From positions 1 through 51,475 of the forward strand of contig NZ_PNXQ01000014.1 in assembly GCF_005217525.1 (NCBI RefSeq): a DNA stretch of 51,475 nt. Direction: 5' to 3'. The notes beneath the pieces are model-generated. The model did not search any database and was not told where the DNA came from. It worked only from the letters and a program-made list of their open reading frames with translations. Shown in pieces: positions 24,609 to 33,538 of this stretch; the stretch's first letter is position 1; every line of letters starts with the position of its first letter. This DNA is from Paenibacillus terrae. GTDB lineage: Bacteria; Bacillota; Bacilli; Paenibacillales; Paenibacillaceae. A program made the position numbers and the translations under genes.

Positions 24609-25532
24609 ATGTTGAAAAAATGGCCGTTCATTCTGATGACTCTTACCATGGTATTTGCACTTGCAGCTTGTGGATCAGCTAACAATGCTGCACCACAAGG
24701 AGACGCTGCTACAGGAACAGACAATAAAGCAGCTACTGAACTGACAGGTAACATTCTGGCTGTTGGCTCCACTGCACTTCAACCATTGGTAGAGCAAGCG
24801 GGACAAAAATTTATGGCTGTAGATAAATATAAAGGAATTGCGGTTCAAGTGCAGGGCGGCGGTAGCGGTACTGGCTTGACTCAAGTTTCTGGCGGACAAG
24901 CGGATATCGGTAACTCCGATGTGTTTGCAAAAGAAAAATTGGAGAGCGGTGCAGATGAACTGGTCGATCACCAAGTAGCTGTTGTAGCTATGTCAGCAGT
25001 AGCGAATCCTAAAGTAGGCGTAGCAGATTTGAAGAAAGATCAATTGGTACAAATTTTCACAGGTAAAATTACCAACTGGAAGCAAGTTGGTGGCGCAGAT
25101 CAAAAAATCGTTATCGTAAACCGTCCAAGCAGCTCCGGTACTCGTGCAACGTTTGAAAAATACGCTTTGGGACAAAAAACGGAAGATCTGCCAGGCTCCA
25201 TTCAGGAAGATTCCTCCGGTACTGTGAAAAAGCTGATTGCTGAAACACCGGGTGCTATTGGTTACCTCGCCCTGTCCTACATCGACAACACAGTAACAGC
25301 ATTGAAATACGATGGTGTTGAAGCTAACGTGGAAAATGTAGAGCAAGGTAAATATCCAGTATGGGCTTACGAGCATATGTACACCAAAGGTGAGCCAAAA
25401 GAGCATGTAAAAGCATTCCTGGATTACATTCTGTCTGATGAAATCCAAAAATCCGATGTCGTAGACCTGGGATACATCCCGGTATCAGGCATGCAAGTTA
25501 AACGCGATGCTGACGGTAATATTACGAAATAA
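24609..25532 (+). CDS. pstS: Phosphate ABC transporter substrate-binding lipoprotein
   Basis: A 307-residue PstS. It begins with a lipoprotein signal (basic MLKKW, hydrophobic core, lipobox LAAC with Cys at about 21), so it is anchored on the outer face of the membrane. Phosphate-binding motifs are visible: AVGSTALQPLVEQ, QGGGSGTGLTQVSGGQADIGNSD, NRPSSSGTRATFEKYAL and TPGAIGYLALSY. It captures inorganic phosphate and delivers it to PstC-PstA. GGGGAGG lies 11 bases before the ATG. First gene of pstSCAB, probably induced by phosphate limitation. Confidence 0.96.
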   Translation: MLKKWPFILMTLTMVFALAACGSANNAAPQGDAATGTDNKAATELTGNILAVGSTALQPLVEQAGQKFMAVDKYKGIAVQVQGGGSGTGLTQVSGGQADIGNSDVFAKEKLESGADELVDHQVAVVAMSAVANPKVGVADLKKDQLVQIFTGKITNWKQVGGADQKIVIVNRPSSSGTRATFEKYALGQKTEDLPGSIQEDSSGTVKKLIAETPGAIGYLALSYIDNTVTALKYDGVEANVENVEQGKYPVWAYEHMYTKGEPKEHVKAFLDYILSDEIQKSDVVDLGYIPVSGMQVKRDADGNITK

Positions 25533-25636
25533 GGAGATCACCTCCAGTTTGGGTAAACGCAGCTAACGCGAGTATATTCACGGAGAAGAGGCGGACTAGC
25601 GTCCAGCCTCTATTCTTCGGTTAAAGGAGTCACAGT

Positions 25637-26569
25637 ATGGAACCAATTGAAGGGAAGGCATACATGGAACAGAATAAACGATCCCGAGGTATGAAAGAAA
25701 GGCATTACTGGGAAGAATGGACCGGCCGCATTTATACGTCGGTTTGTGTCGTTTTTTTGGTTGCAGTCATTGTCTCCATTGTATATTTTGTCGCCTCCAA
25801 AGGTGTAGCTACATTTGTGGTGAATGGAGTCAGTCTGCAAGAGTTTTTCTTCGGAACCAAATGGAGCCCGGATGGTGAGCCCATGTCCTTCGGTGCCCTT
25901 CCGTTTATTACAGGCTCTTTTGCTGTAACCGTTCTGGCGGCCTTGATCGCCAGCCCGCTCAGCTTGTGTGCGGCTTTATTTATGACCGAAATCGTACCCA
26001 AATCCGGTAAACGTATCCTTCAACCTGCGATTGAATTGTTATCCGGTATTCCGTCCGTAGTATACGGCTTTGTCGGCTTGACCGTAATTGTTCCGTTGCT
26101 GCGGGACGTGTTCGGGGGACAAGGCATCGGGATTCTCGCTGGCTGTCTCGTGTTGTCAGTGATGATTTTGCCGACGATTACGAGTATTATGGCGGATGCG
26201 TTGTCATCCTTGCCAGGTGGCCTGCGCGAGTCCTCTTACGCCCTGGGCGCTACTCGCTGGCAGACAATTGCACGTGTTATTATTCCGACACTGCTGCCTG
26301 CTCTGTTAACAGGAATTATTCTCGGCATGGCTCGTGCCTTCGGGGAAGCTCTGGCTGTACAGATGGTGATCGGGAATGCTCCGCATATACCGCAATCCTT
26401 GCTGGAATCCGCTTCGACCTTGACCAGTGTCATTACACTTAGCATGGGCAATACAGCTATGGGCTCGGTTCATAACAATGCTCTCTGGAGCATGGCGCTT
26501 GTTCTCCTGCTCATGACATTCATCTTCGTGCTGCTGGTAAGGCTGCTTGAAAGGAGAAACCGGATTTGA
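25637..26569 (+). CDS. pstC: Phosphate ABC transporter permease PstC
   Basis: A 310-residue permease with six membrane helices and the BPD_transp_1 signature ESSYALGATRWQTIARVIIPTLLPAL (EAA loop). LSGIPSVVYGFVGL is typical for PstC. AAAGGAG sits eight bases before the ATG at 25637. Together with PstA it forms the phosphate channel energised by PstB. The last codon region overlaps the pstA start by one base (TGATG). About 100 bases separate it from pstS, with no terminator seen there. Confidence 0.95.
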   Translation: MEPIEGKAYMEQNKRSRGMKERHYWEEWTGRIYTSVCVVFLVAVIVSIVYFVASKGVATFVVNGVSLQEFFFGTKWSPDGEPMSFGALPFITGSFAVTVLAALIASPLSLCAALFMTEIVPKSGKRILQPAIELLSGIPSVVYGFVGLTVIVPLLRDVFGGQGIGILAGCLVLSVMILPTITSIMADALSSLPGGLRESSYALGATRWQTIARVIIPTLLPALLTGIILGMARAFGEALAVQMVIGNAPHIPQSLLESASTLTSVITLSMGNTAMGSVHNNALWSMALVLLLMTFIFVLLVRLLERRNRI

Positions 26570-27465
26570 TGAAAGCTAAAACGACCGACAAAATCGCTAC
26601 ATTTGTAATCTGTTTCTTCGCTCTATTCATTGTCGTACTTCTAGTGGGCTTGCTGGGATTCATTTTGGCACGCGGAGTCAGTCACATTTCCTTTGACTTT
26701 TTAACCAGTGCTCCCCAGACGCTACGCGCAGGCGGGGGTATCGGCCCGCAATTGTTCAACTCTGTATTCTTACTTATTTTAACCTTGATTATCACCATTC
26801 CGATTGGCTGGGGTGCCGGTATATACATGGCGCAATATGCAAAGCCGGGGAAAATTACGGACTTCATACGACTTGTCGTCGAGGTATTGTCTTCGTTCCC
26901 GTCCATTGTCATCGGTTTGTTCGGACTTTTACTGATCGTAAATACGTTTAATTTTGGTTTTTCCCTGTTATCAGGGGCATTGGCTTTGGCGGTATTCAAC
27001 CTGCCGCTGATGGTTCGAACGACAGAGCAGGCTTTCCGGGCTGTGCCCAAGGAGCAAAAGGAAGCCGGACTTGCACTCGGATTGTCCAAGTGGAAAATCA
27101 TTACCTCTATTTTGCTGCCTGCTGCGCTGCCAAGCTTGATTACAGGGACGATTTTGGCCGCAGGCCGCATTTTCGGGGAAGCAGCAGCGTTGCTGTTTAC
27201 AGCCGGGATGAGTACACCGCCGCTTGATTTTACTGACTGGAATCCATTGCATGCCAGATCGCCCATTAATCCGATGCGTCCTGCCGAGACACTGGCTGTG
27301 CATATCTGGAAGGTTAACAGTGAAGGCATCGCTCCTGATTCCAAGGATATTGCCGCAGGCGCTTCCGCGGTATTGGTGCTGCTCGTACTTGCCTTCAACC
27401 TGATCGCAAGATGGTTCGGAAGAGTTGTCTACCGCCGCCTGACAGCTGCCAAACGGATGGATTAG
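26569..27465 (+). CDS. pstA: Phosphate ABC transporter permease PstA
   Basis: A 298-residue permease with six predicted membrane helices. It shows [15 protein letters not shown] and the EAA-loop [20 protein letters not shown], both typical of PstA. ATG 26569 overlaps the pstC stop (TGATG); TTG 26566 is an alternative. AAGGAG lies about 12 bases upstream. Works as partner of PstC in high-affinity phosphate uptake. Confidence 0.95.
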   Translation: MKAKTTDKIATFVICFFALFIVVLLVGLLGFILARGVSHISFDFLTSAPQTLRAGGGIGPQLFNSVFLLILTLIITIPIGWGAGIYMAQYAKPGKITDFIRLVVEVLSSFPSIVIGLFGLLLIVNTFNFGFSLLSGALALAVFNLPLMVRTTEQAFRAVPKEQKEAGLALGLSKWKIITSILLPAALPSLITGTILAAGRIFGEAAALLFTAGMSTPPLDFTDWNPLHARSPINPMRPAETLAVHIWKVNSEGIAPDSKDIAAGASAVLVLLVLAFNLIARWFGRVVYRRLTAAKRMD

Positions 27466-27481
27466 AAAGGGGATGGGAAAC

Positions 27482-28315
27482 ATGGAACAAGTCATTACGC
27501 GAACGGCAACACCTGCAACACCCATACAATCTACGCGCTCGGAACAACTTGCGGGGCAAGCTCCACAACCATTCAGTACCGAGGATTTAAGTATCTATTA
27601 CGGCAGCTTTGAGGCTGTAAAAAAAGTAAATCTGGCCTTTCCCGAGCAGACAGTGACCGCCCTGATCGGGCCTTCCGGCTGTGGTAAATCGACCTTTTTG
27701 CGCTCGCTCAACCGAATGAACGATGAGATTGCATCCTCCTCTACGACAGGACACATCTGGATGGATGGTCAGGATTTGACTGCACCGGGGACAGACGTGA
27801 TCAAGCTACGTCAGCAAATTGGAATGGTGTGGCAGCGGCCTAATCCGTTTTACAAATCCATTTACAATAACATCGCCTTCGGCCCCAAATACCGGGGTGT
27901 TCGTAACAAGAAACAGCTTGATGAAATCGTCGAAAGTAGTCTGCGTAAAGCGGCGTTATGGGATGAGGTCAAGGACCGCCTTCATGATTCCGCCCTGGCG
28001 TTATCAGGTGGACAGCAGCAGCGGCTTTGTATTGCGCGTGCGCTATCCGTCCAACCGAAAATTTTGTTGCTTGACGAGCCAGCCTCCGCGCTGGACCCTG
28101 TGTCTACAGGCAAGGTGGAAGAGCTGATTACCGAGTTAAAAAAAGAGCTGCGCATCGTCATCGTAACGCACAATATGCAGCAGGCCGCTCGGATTTCCGA
28201 TTACACTGCTTATTTTTATATCGGGAGTCTGGTTGAGCATGGCAAAACGAATGATATTTTCACTAATCCTGAAAATGAGCTGACCCAGGAGTACATTATG
28301 GGGCGGTTTGGGTAA
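27482..28315 (+). CDS. pstB: Phosphate ABC transporter ATPase PstB (copy 1)
   Basis: A 277-residue ABC ATPase: Walker [12 protein letters not shown]-loop region [10 protein letters not shown], signature LSGGQQQRL, Walker [15 protein letters not shown], and H-loop VTHNMQQA. Compared with the second PstB in the window (41775) it carries about 25 extra N-terminal residues and reads GMVWQRP where that one has the more usual GMVFQQP. ATG 27482 is chosen for AAGGGG about 11 bases before; ATG 27473 is too close to the site. It energises PstSCA. No phoU follows; phoU lies with the second pstB 14 kb away. Confidence 0.95.
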   Translation: MEQVITRTATPATPIQSTRSEQLAGQAPQPFSTEDLSIYYGSFEAVKKVNLAFPEQTVTALIGPSGCGKSTFLRSLNRMNDEIASSSTTGHIWMDGQDLTAPGTDVIKLRQQIGMVWQRPNPFYKSIYNNIAFGPKYRGVRNKKQLDEIVESSLRKAALWDEVKDRLHDSALALSGGQQQRLCIARALSVQPKILLLDEPASALDPVSTGKVEELITELKKELRIVIVTHNMQQAARISDYTAYFYIGSLVEHGKTNDIFTNPENELTQEYIMGRFG

Positions 28316-28354
28316 GCGAGACCGTTCGTCGACTTACTATATATGAGATAGGAT

Positions 28355-28394
28355 AAATCCTCTTACTAATCTAGTATTAGTAAGAGGATTTTTT
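28355..28394 (+). terminator. Intrinsic terminator of the pst operon
   Basis: A perfect 16-bp stem (28355-28370 with 28376-28391), five-base loop, followed by a T run. Its AAATCC arm also gives it T residues on the other strand. Confidence 0.95.
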
Positions 28395-28436
28395 ATTAGT
28401 TTAGTAAACTCTTTCATTTGTATATAATAAAATATA

Positions 28437-28465
28437 TTGATTATTTGGGTATATTTTCATATAAT
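28437..28465 (+). promoter_or_regulatory. Sigma-A promoter of the pectate lyase gene
   Basis: TTGATT (28437-28442), 17-base spacer, TATAAT (28460-28465), about 57 bases before the start codon and in very AT-rich DNA. Confidence 0.75.
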
Positions 28466-28521
28466 ACATGTGTTTAATCGTTTTTGAGGTACCTACAATC
28501 ATATTTAAGGAGAGGTTTGGA

Positions 28522-29730
28522 ATGAGGTTTAATGTTAAAGAATCTGTCAAGTGGATCGCCCTTTCAGGAATGGCGATTACAGTAACAACAGGGCTTATTA
28601 ACCCTTCGTGGGCGGCAGCGGAGCAGGATGCAGCTGATGCGGGGGTGAATGTTATCCAAGCAGTGTATGGTGATACGGCCATTTACAAAAATTCTGTTGT
28701 CCCAATGGCTAGTGTGAGTGCGAGCAGCCTGCTGGACAAGTACCGTGATTTTAGTAAATTTTCCACTGGCGATGTATCTAAGGATACCAAACTCGCCTTG
28801 AATATCGTATCGTGGCAATTGCCGCATGGCGGATTCTTCAAAGCTATGGAAAATAATTATAAATCCAAGTGGGACGGTAAAACTGCACGCTCCACCTGGA
28901 AGAGCAAGGATGGCGTAGAGCTGGGAACATTTGATAATGAGGCTACGACAACTGAAATTCGCTTTTTGGCGGATGTATACAAAAAAACAAAAAATAAAGA
29001 CATTAAGAACAGTGTACAAAAAGCAGTTGACTTCGTTTTAACCTCTCAATATTCCTCTGGTGGCTGGCCGCAAGTATACCCTAAACGTGGAAATTATTCT
29101 GATGCTGTAACTTACAACGATGATGCAATGGTTAGAGTTATGGTTTTGGCTGACGATATTGTGAACAAGAAGCAGCCGTTTGATAGTGACATTCTGGACG
29201 ATTCATATCGCTCCAAACTGCAGCAAGCACTAAACAAGGGCATCCAATATACAATTAAGTCGCAAATTGTAAATAATGGCACACCGACAATCTGGGGTGC
29301 ACAGCATGATCCGTCTTCTTATGCATCTGTTGCGGCCCGTGCATTTGAGCTTCCTTCCAAAACAACCACAGAATCTGTAGGCATCACGGCTTTCCTGATG
29401 TCCCAACCGCAAACGGCTGAGGTGAAAAAAGCAGCTCAGAGCGCTTTGAAATGGTTTGATAGTAACCGGATCGACGGGATCAAATACAACCGTCAGGGTC
29501 CGGAGTTTTTCCAAAAGGACGCATCGAGCGTAATGTGGTATCGCTTCTACAATGTGGAAGACAATAAGTACTTCTTTTCAGACCGGGATGGCAAAAAGTA
29601 TACGGACATCATGAAAATCAGTGAGGAGAGACGACTTGGTTATGCTTGGGCAGGAAGCCAAGCGAAAAGTCTGTTGAATGCGGCTTCGGAAAGCGGATAT
29701 TACAAATTGTCCAAGCCGTTGCCAAAATGA
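28522..29730 (+). CDS. Secreted pectate lyase, polysaccharide lyase family 10
   Basis: A 402-residue protein from ATG 28522 (TTAAGGAGAGG upstream); the frame reads open for 18 more codons without a site. A signal peptide is clear: MRFNVKESVKW, hydrophobic core, cleavage near PSWAAA, so it is secreted. The catalytic region matches PL10: FDNEATTTEIRFLA, SGGWPQVYP, YNDDAMVRVM, and near the C-terminus SSVMWYRFYNVEDNKYFFSD, equivalent to the conserved arginine segment of the family. It cleaves polygalacturonate by beta-elimination, with calcium. It has its own promoter and terminator and sits between the pst operon and core genes, which fits an acquired plant-polymer function. Confidence 0.92.
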   Translation: MRFNVKESVKWIALSGMAITVTTGLINPSWAAAEQDAADAGVNVIQAVYGDTAIYKNSVVPMASVSASSLLDKYRDFSKFSTGDVSKDTKLALNIVSWQLPHGGFFKAMENNYKSKWDGKTARSTWKSKDGVELGTFDNEATTTEIRFLADVYKKTKNKDIKNSVQKAVDFVLTSQYSSGGWPQVYPKRGNYSDAVTYNDDAMVRVMVLADDIVNKKQPFDSDILDDSYRSKLQQALNKGIQYTIKSQIVNNGTPTIWGAQHDPSSYASVAARAFELPSKTTTESVGITAFLMSQPQTAEVKKAAQSALKWFDSNRIDGIKYNRQGPEFFQKDASSVMWYRFYNVEDNKYFFSDRDGKKYTDIMKISEERRLGYAWAGSQAKSLLNAASESGYYKLSKPLPK

Positions 29731-29756
29731 TAAAGCCATCATTATAAAATGCTTGG

Positions 29757-29790
29757 GAGGGCGGAACCATCACGGTTCGGCCCTCTTTTT
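29757..29790 (+). terminator. Intrinsic terminator after the pectate lyase gene
   Basis: GAGGGC-G-GAACC pairs with GGTTC-G-GCCCTC (29757-29768 with 29774-29785, one internal mismatch) and is followed by TTTTT. Confidence 0.9.
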
Positions 29791-29817
29791 GTTCCGGGGC
29801 GGTAAATATGGTTTAAT
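29789..29817 (+). promoter_or_regulatory. Candidate promoter of the thioesterase-fxsA pair
   Basis: TTGTTC (29789-29794), 17 bases, TTTAAT (29812-29817), about 50 bases before the ATG at 29869; it starts in the T tract of the preceding terminator. Confidence 0.5.
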
Positions 29818-29868
29818 GGAGAGAGGGCAAATATAGAGATAAAGATGCACACAGATAGGAGAGCTTGT

Positions 29869-30387
29869 ATGACACAAGAGGAGAAACAAACGGAATTACG
29901 CTGGTATGGAGCACCGCTGCGTGTCCGTTATCAGGAAAGCGACCAAATGGGGGTCGTATATCATGCCAATTATCTGAACTGGTTTGAGATTGGGCGTACG
30001 GAAATGATCCGACAGGCAGGTTTTAACTATCGGAGCATGGAGGAACGAGGTGTTCTGTTGCCCGTTATCGAAATCAATGCGAAATATGTGAGTCCTGCCC
30101 GATATGATGATTTGATTACTATTTATACCGCGATCACGGACTTCTCCAGACTGCGTCTGAATTACACTTATGAGGTCCGGCGTGTAACGGCTGAGGACCA
30201 TAAAAGCCAGATTGGAAAGGTGTGGACACAGGCAGACACACTGCCTGGAGAGCTGCTCGTAACCGGGGTGACACGCCACGTATGGGTGAGTACCGAATGG
30301 AAGCCCGTCCGGCTGGATCAGGTGCTACCTGATCTGTACACCGCGCTATGGTCTGCTATGACAGGCGGGGAGGGAGAGAAAGCATGA
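29869..30387 (+). CDS. Acyl-CoA thioesterase, YbgC/FadM-type hotdog (4HBT)
   Basis: A 172-residue hotdog-fold protein. The start at ATG 29869 has ATAGGAGAG just upstream; the frame extends eight codons further. The 4HBT active-site motif is QESDQMGVVYHANYLNWFE (about residues 23-41), with the conserved Asp and the Tyr-His-x-Asn-Tyr pattern. Family members hydrolyse short or medium acyl-CoA or hydroxybenzoyl-CoA thioesters. It overlaps fxsA by four bases (ATGA). In-cell substrate unknown. Confidence 0.87.
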   Translation: MTQEEKQTELRWYGAPLRVRYQESDQMGVVYHANYLNWFEIGRTEMIRQAGFNYRSMEERGVLLPVIEINAKYVSPARYDDLITIYTAITDFSRLRLNYTYEVRRVTAEDHKSQIGKVWTQADTLPGELLVTGVTRHVWVSTEWKPVRLDQVLPDLYTALWSAMTGGEGEKA

Positions 30388-30782
30388 TGATGCGCAAACG
30401 TCTGTGGCTGTTATTGCTGCTTATCCCTTTGGCGGAGCTGTATGGGTTTATATGGGTAAGTCACTGGATTGGAGCGGGTAAGACGATTCTGCTTATCATT
30501 CTGACGACCCTGATCGGAGCCGCCATGATGCAATTTGAAGGTCGCAAGGTCATTGCCGATGCGAAAAATGAAATGAATCGGGGACAAATGCCCGGCCGTA
30601 GAATGCTGGATGGATTATGTGTCTTTTTCGGCGGGAGCTTGCTGCTTATCCCCGGATTTTTAACGGATATTATCGGTTTTACGCTGGTTTTCCCTTTGAC
30701 CCGTGCTTTGTATCGACGCTTTCTGTTAAAGTGGCTGGAGAAAAAAATGAAAAATGGCAGCATTACGTTTCGGCGGTTTTGA
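30384..30782 (+). CDS. fxsA: FxsA-family membrane protein (YtwI)
   Basis: A 132-residue membrane protein beginning MMMRKRLW. The start at 30384 overlaps the thioesterase stop (ATGA) and has AGGGAGAG before it. Hydrophobic helices at about 5-22, 26-45 and 75-100 and the family pattern LIPLAELYGF, GAAMMQFEGRKV, LLLIPGFLTDIIGF match FxsA proteins. B. subtilis YtwI occupies the equivalent place near pyk and ytvI. Named for suppression of phage F exclusion in E. coli; function in Bacillales is unknown. Convergent with ytvI. Confidence 0.9.
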   Translation: MMMRKRLWLLLLLIPLAELYGFIWVSHWIGAGKTILLIILTTLIGAAMMQFEGRKVIADAKNEMNRGQMPGRRMLDGLCVFFGGSLLLIPGFLTDIIGFTLVFPLTRALYRRFLLKWLEKKMKNGSITFRRF

Positions 30783-30809
30783 CGTAAGCTGTTTCTTACT
30801 CACATGATC

Positions 30810-31928
30810 TTAACGGACTCTTCCGTAGACAATATAGTTGCGCAAGTCCTGAATGACATTGGCGCGATTGAGCGCGTCCACTACAATAAGGGACACAGGT
30901 CCGATAATCAGCCCCAATACACCAAACAGCTTGAGCCCGATGAACATCCCAATAAGGGTGGGAAGCGGGTTCAGACCCACGCTGCTGGCCAGCACCTTAG
31001 GTTCTACAATTTGCCGTCCAATCAACAGGATGATATAGAGGATCGACAATCCTACCCCTAATGCCAAATTACCCGACATATAGGCATATAAAATCCACGG
31101 AATCATCACAATGCCAACCCCTAAATAAGGAAGCAAATCAACCAGCCCGATCATCAAACCGATAGTGAAGGCGGATTCTACACGCAAAATGAACAGTCCA
31201 ATAATGACGGTCGCCGCAGTAATGGAGATGATAATAAACTGTGCGCGCAAATAACCAAATAACGCCTTGCGCAGATCGTGCCATATCCCCGACAGGGGCT
31301 TGCGAATCGTATCAGGAACCATATTCGAGAGCATTCGACTATGTTGGTCCCAGTCCTTACTGATAAAAAATGCCGCTAATACAATAACGATCAGTACCGT
31401 GCCCATATTAGGCAGAGAGGTCAGCAAATTCAGAATACCATTAAAAAATTGGGCAACCAGTGTGGTGACAGCCGAGCTGACCGTCTGGGTTGTTTTATCA
31501 ATATTGCTGTTAATTGTATGGTAGTAATCAGGGTTATTGCGGATAAATTGATTAATTTCATTAATCACATTTTGGATCAGATCGCTCTGGGTCCAGTCGA
31601 TAAACAGGCTTTTAAAATGTTCAATATGTCCGTCAAAGGTCATGGTGAGCCTGATGACCTCCCGAACCATCCGCGTGATGGCCGCAGAAAGGACAACGGC
31701 GATTCCACCTAAATATACAAATAACGAGACCGTGACAGCCATCCAACGTGGCAAGCGGGTCTTGCTGCGCAGAAATCGAACCAGCGGATTCATGGCATAG
31801 GCCACAAGCCAGGCGAACAGGAAGGGATAGATGAAAGGGAACAGCACATATATGCCCAGCAACAGAGCTGTAATCACGACTGCTACCCACAGAGCGCGAA
31901 ATATGCGATTCAAAATCAAGCTGCTCAA
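30810..31928 (-). CDS. ytvI: Sporulation integral membrane protein YtvI (AI-2E transporter family)
   Basis: A 372-residue polytopic protein starting at TTG 31928 with GGGGGA about 11 bases upstream. About seven to eight membrane helices are seen, with an external loop (about residues 85-150) and the AI-2E-family segment LIGLVDLLPYLGVGIVMIPW. It matches TIGR02872-type YtvI, a sporulation protein of the mother-cell membrane. Its place between the ytwI-like gene and citZ is the same as in B. subtilis. Transport substrate, if any, is unknown. Confidence 0.88.
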   Translation of the reverse strand: MSSLILNRIFRALWVAVVITALLLGIYVLFPFIYPFLFAWLVAYAMNPLVRFLRSKTRLPRWMAVTVSLFVYLGGIAVVLSAAITRMVREVIRLTMTFDGHIEHFKSLFIDWTQSDLIQNVINEINQFIRNNPDYYHTINSNIDKTTQTVSSAVTTLVAQFFNGILNLLTSLPNMGTVLIVIVLAAFFISKDWDQHSRMLSNMVPDTIRKPLSGIWHDLRKALFGYLRAQFIIISITAATVIIGLFILRVESAFTIGLMIGLVDLLPYLGVGIVMIPWILYAYMSGNLALGVGLSILYIILLIGRQIVEPKVLASSVGLNPLPTLIGMFIGLKLFGVLGLIIGPVSLIVVDALNRANVIQDLRNYIVYGRVR

Positions 31929-32118
31929 GTTTCCACGTCCCCCTTTCTTTTACAGTTGTATTCCATGTAATAAGTGCTTTACTATACATATGCGCGAAGG
32001 GGGTGAGACAAGACCTGTGTAAAAAAGTGCAAATGGATTAAAAAATTATGTAAGGGGTTTCAAAAATTTCTTTATAGAACCGATAAAACATTTGAATGTG
32101 TCGGAATAGCCCTAAATG

Positions 32119-32147
32119 TTCACATAAACGACAAAATCCAGTATAGT
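32119..32147 (+). promoter_or_regulatory. Upstream promoter candidate of citZ
   Basis: TTCACA (32119-32124), exactly 17 bases, TATAGT (32142-32147). It lies about 130 bases before citZ. The stretch from 31929 to 32274 holds no gene; it contains this promoter, a second one and a cre site. Confidence 0.6.
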
Positions 32148-32164
32148 GAAAGAAGGTTTAAATA

Positions 32165-32193
32165 TTGACATATGGCGTTAACATTACTTATCT
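32165..32193 (+). promoter_or_regulatory. Second promoter candidate of citZ
   Basis: A perfect TTGACA (32165-32170), 17 bases, then TTATCT (32188-32193), a weak -10. The cre site begins 24 bases further downstream. Confidence 0.5.
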
Positions 32194-32216
32194 ATTTAAA
32201 AGGCAAAACTTACTTT

Positions 32217-32230
32217 TGAAAATGTTTACA
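32217..32230 (+). promoter_or_regulatory. CcpA binding site (cre) before citZ
   Basis: TGAAAATGTTTACA matches the cre consensus TGWNANCGNTNWCA at 13 of 14 bases (T for C in the central CG). It sits between the promoters and the citZ start, where bound CcpA would block transcription. CcpA repression of citZ is established in B. subtilis. Confidence 0.75.
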
Positions 32231-32274
32231 TTGCAAGTCCGTTCACAATGTTTTTACAAAGGAGAGATGTAACG

Positions 32275-33387
32275 ATGACAGCGACTAAAGGTCTGGAAGG
32301 GATCGTAGCGACCACTTCCTCCATAAGCTCTATCGTAGATGGCGTTCTCACGTACCGGGGTTATAACATTGATGATTTGGCTGTTAACGCCGCTTTTGAA
32401 GAGGTAGCTTATTTGTTGTGGTTCGGAAAACTGCCTGATCAAGCCCAATTGCAGGAGCTTCGCGACCAACTAAGCGAATATGCTGCCATTCCGGATGAAA
32501 TTATTACTCAATTAAAGCTGTACCCGAAAGATTTGAGCACGATGGCTGCCCTGAGATCAGTCGTATCGTCTCTTGCCTTGTATGACCCACAGGCGGATGA
32601 TATGTCGAGAGAGGCCAATGTGATCAAAACCGTCAAGCTTCAGGCGCAATTGCCCACAATTGTGGCGGCCATAGCGCGTGTGCGCGAAGGGCTGGAGCCG
32701 ATTGCGCCCAAGAAAGGTGTTTCTATCGCTGAAAACTTTCTGTATCAGCTTACTGGAAAAGACCCGGAAGAGACGGCTATCAAAGCGTTCAATCAGGCTC
32801 TTGTGCTGCATGCCGATCATGAATTGAATGCATCGACCTTTGCTGCACGCGTGACGGTAGCAACACTATCCGATATTTATTCCGGCATTACGTCGGCAAT
32901 CGGAGCTTTGAAGGGACCACTCCATGGCGGAGCCAACGAAGCTGTTGCCAAAACCCTGGAGGAAATCGGCGGTTTGGATCAGGTGGATTCGTATATTCAG
33001 ACCAAACTGGATAACCGCGAAAAAATTATGGGCTTTGGACATCGTGTCTATAAAAACGGTGATCCGCGTGCCAAGCATTTGCACAAAATGTCCCGCGAAC
33101 TGGGTGAAATGAACGGCGATACGACGTTGTTCGATATTTCGGTTCGAATCGAGGAAATTGTGACAGGACAAAAGGGCTTGAAGCCGAATGTTGATTTTTA
33201 CTCTGCCTCTGTTTATACCCAACTGGGTATCAAAAGAGACCTGTTCACACCGATCTTTGCCGTGAGTCGTGTATCGGGGTGGACTGCGCACATTTTAGAG
33301 CAGTACGAAAATAATCGTCTGATCCGTCCGCGTGCTGAATACACAGGTCCGATTGACCAAAAGTATGTGTCTCCGGAATTACGCTAA
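32275..33387 (+). CDS. citZ: Citrate synthase
   Basis: A 370-residue citrate synthase. ATG 32275 follows AAAGGAGAGATG at good spacing; the open frame starts nine codons earlier without support. Active-site segments are visible: HADHELNASTFAAR, GALKGPLHGGANEAV (catalytic His), MGFGHRVYKNGDPRA (His) and the Asp region in KPNVDFYSA. Condenses oxaloacetate and acetyl-CoA, opening the TCA cycle. First gene of citZ-icd-mdh, as in Bacillus; transcription probably falls on glucose through the cre site. Confidence 0.97.
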   Translation: MTATKGLEGIVATTSSISSIVDGVLTYRGYNIDDLAVNAAFEEVAYLLWFGKLPDQAQLQELRDQLSEYAAIPDEIITQLKLYPKDLSTMAALRSVVSSLALYDPQADDMSREANVIKTVKLQAQLPTIVAAIARVREGLEPIAPKKGVSIAENFLYQLTGKDPEETAIKAFNQALVLHADHELNASTFAARVTVATLSDIYSGITSAIGALKGPLHGGANEAVAKTLEEIGGLDQVDSYIQTKLDNREKIMGFGHRVYKNGDPRAKHLHKMSRELGEMNGDTTLFDISVRIEEIVTGQKGLKPNVDFYSASVYTQLGIKRDLFTPIFAVSRVSGWTAHILEQYENNRLIRPRAEYTGPIDQKYVSPELR

Positions 33388-33538
33388 TCACTTGTTGTAC
33401 GAATATTGAGGCTGTATACCCTGAATTAAAAAAATAAGGTACAATAGAAGGGACGGCGAGAGATGCGTGTTTTTGTCTATGATGAAGATCACGTCTTTCG
33501 CCCTGTACCCATTCATATCTGAGGAGGAAAAGGAACTT

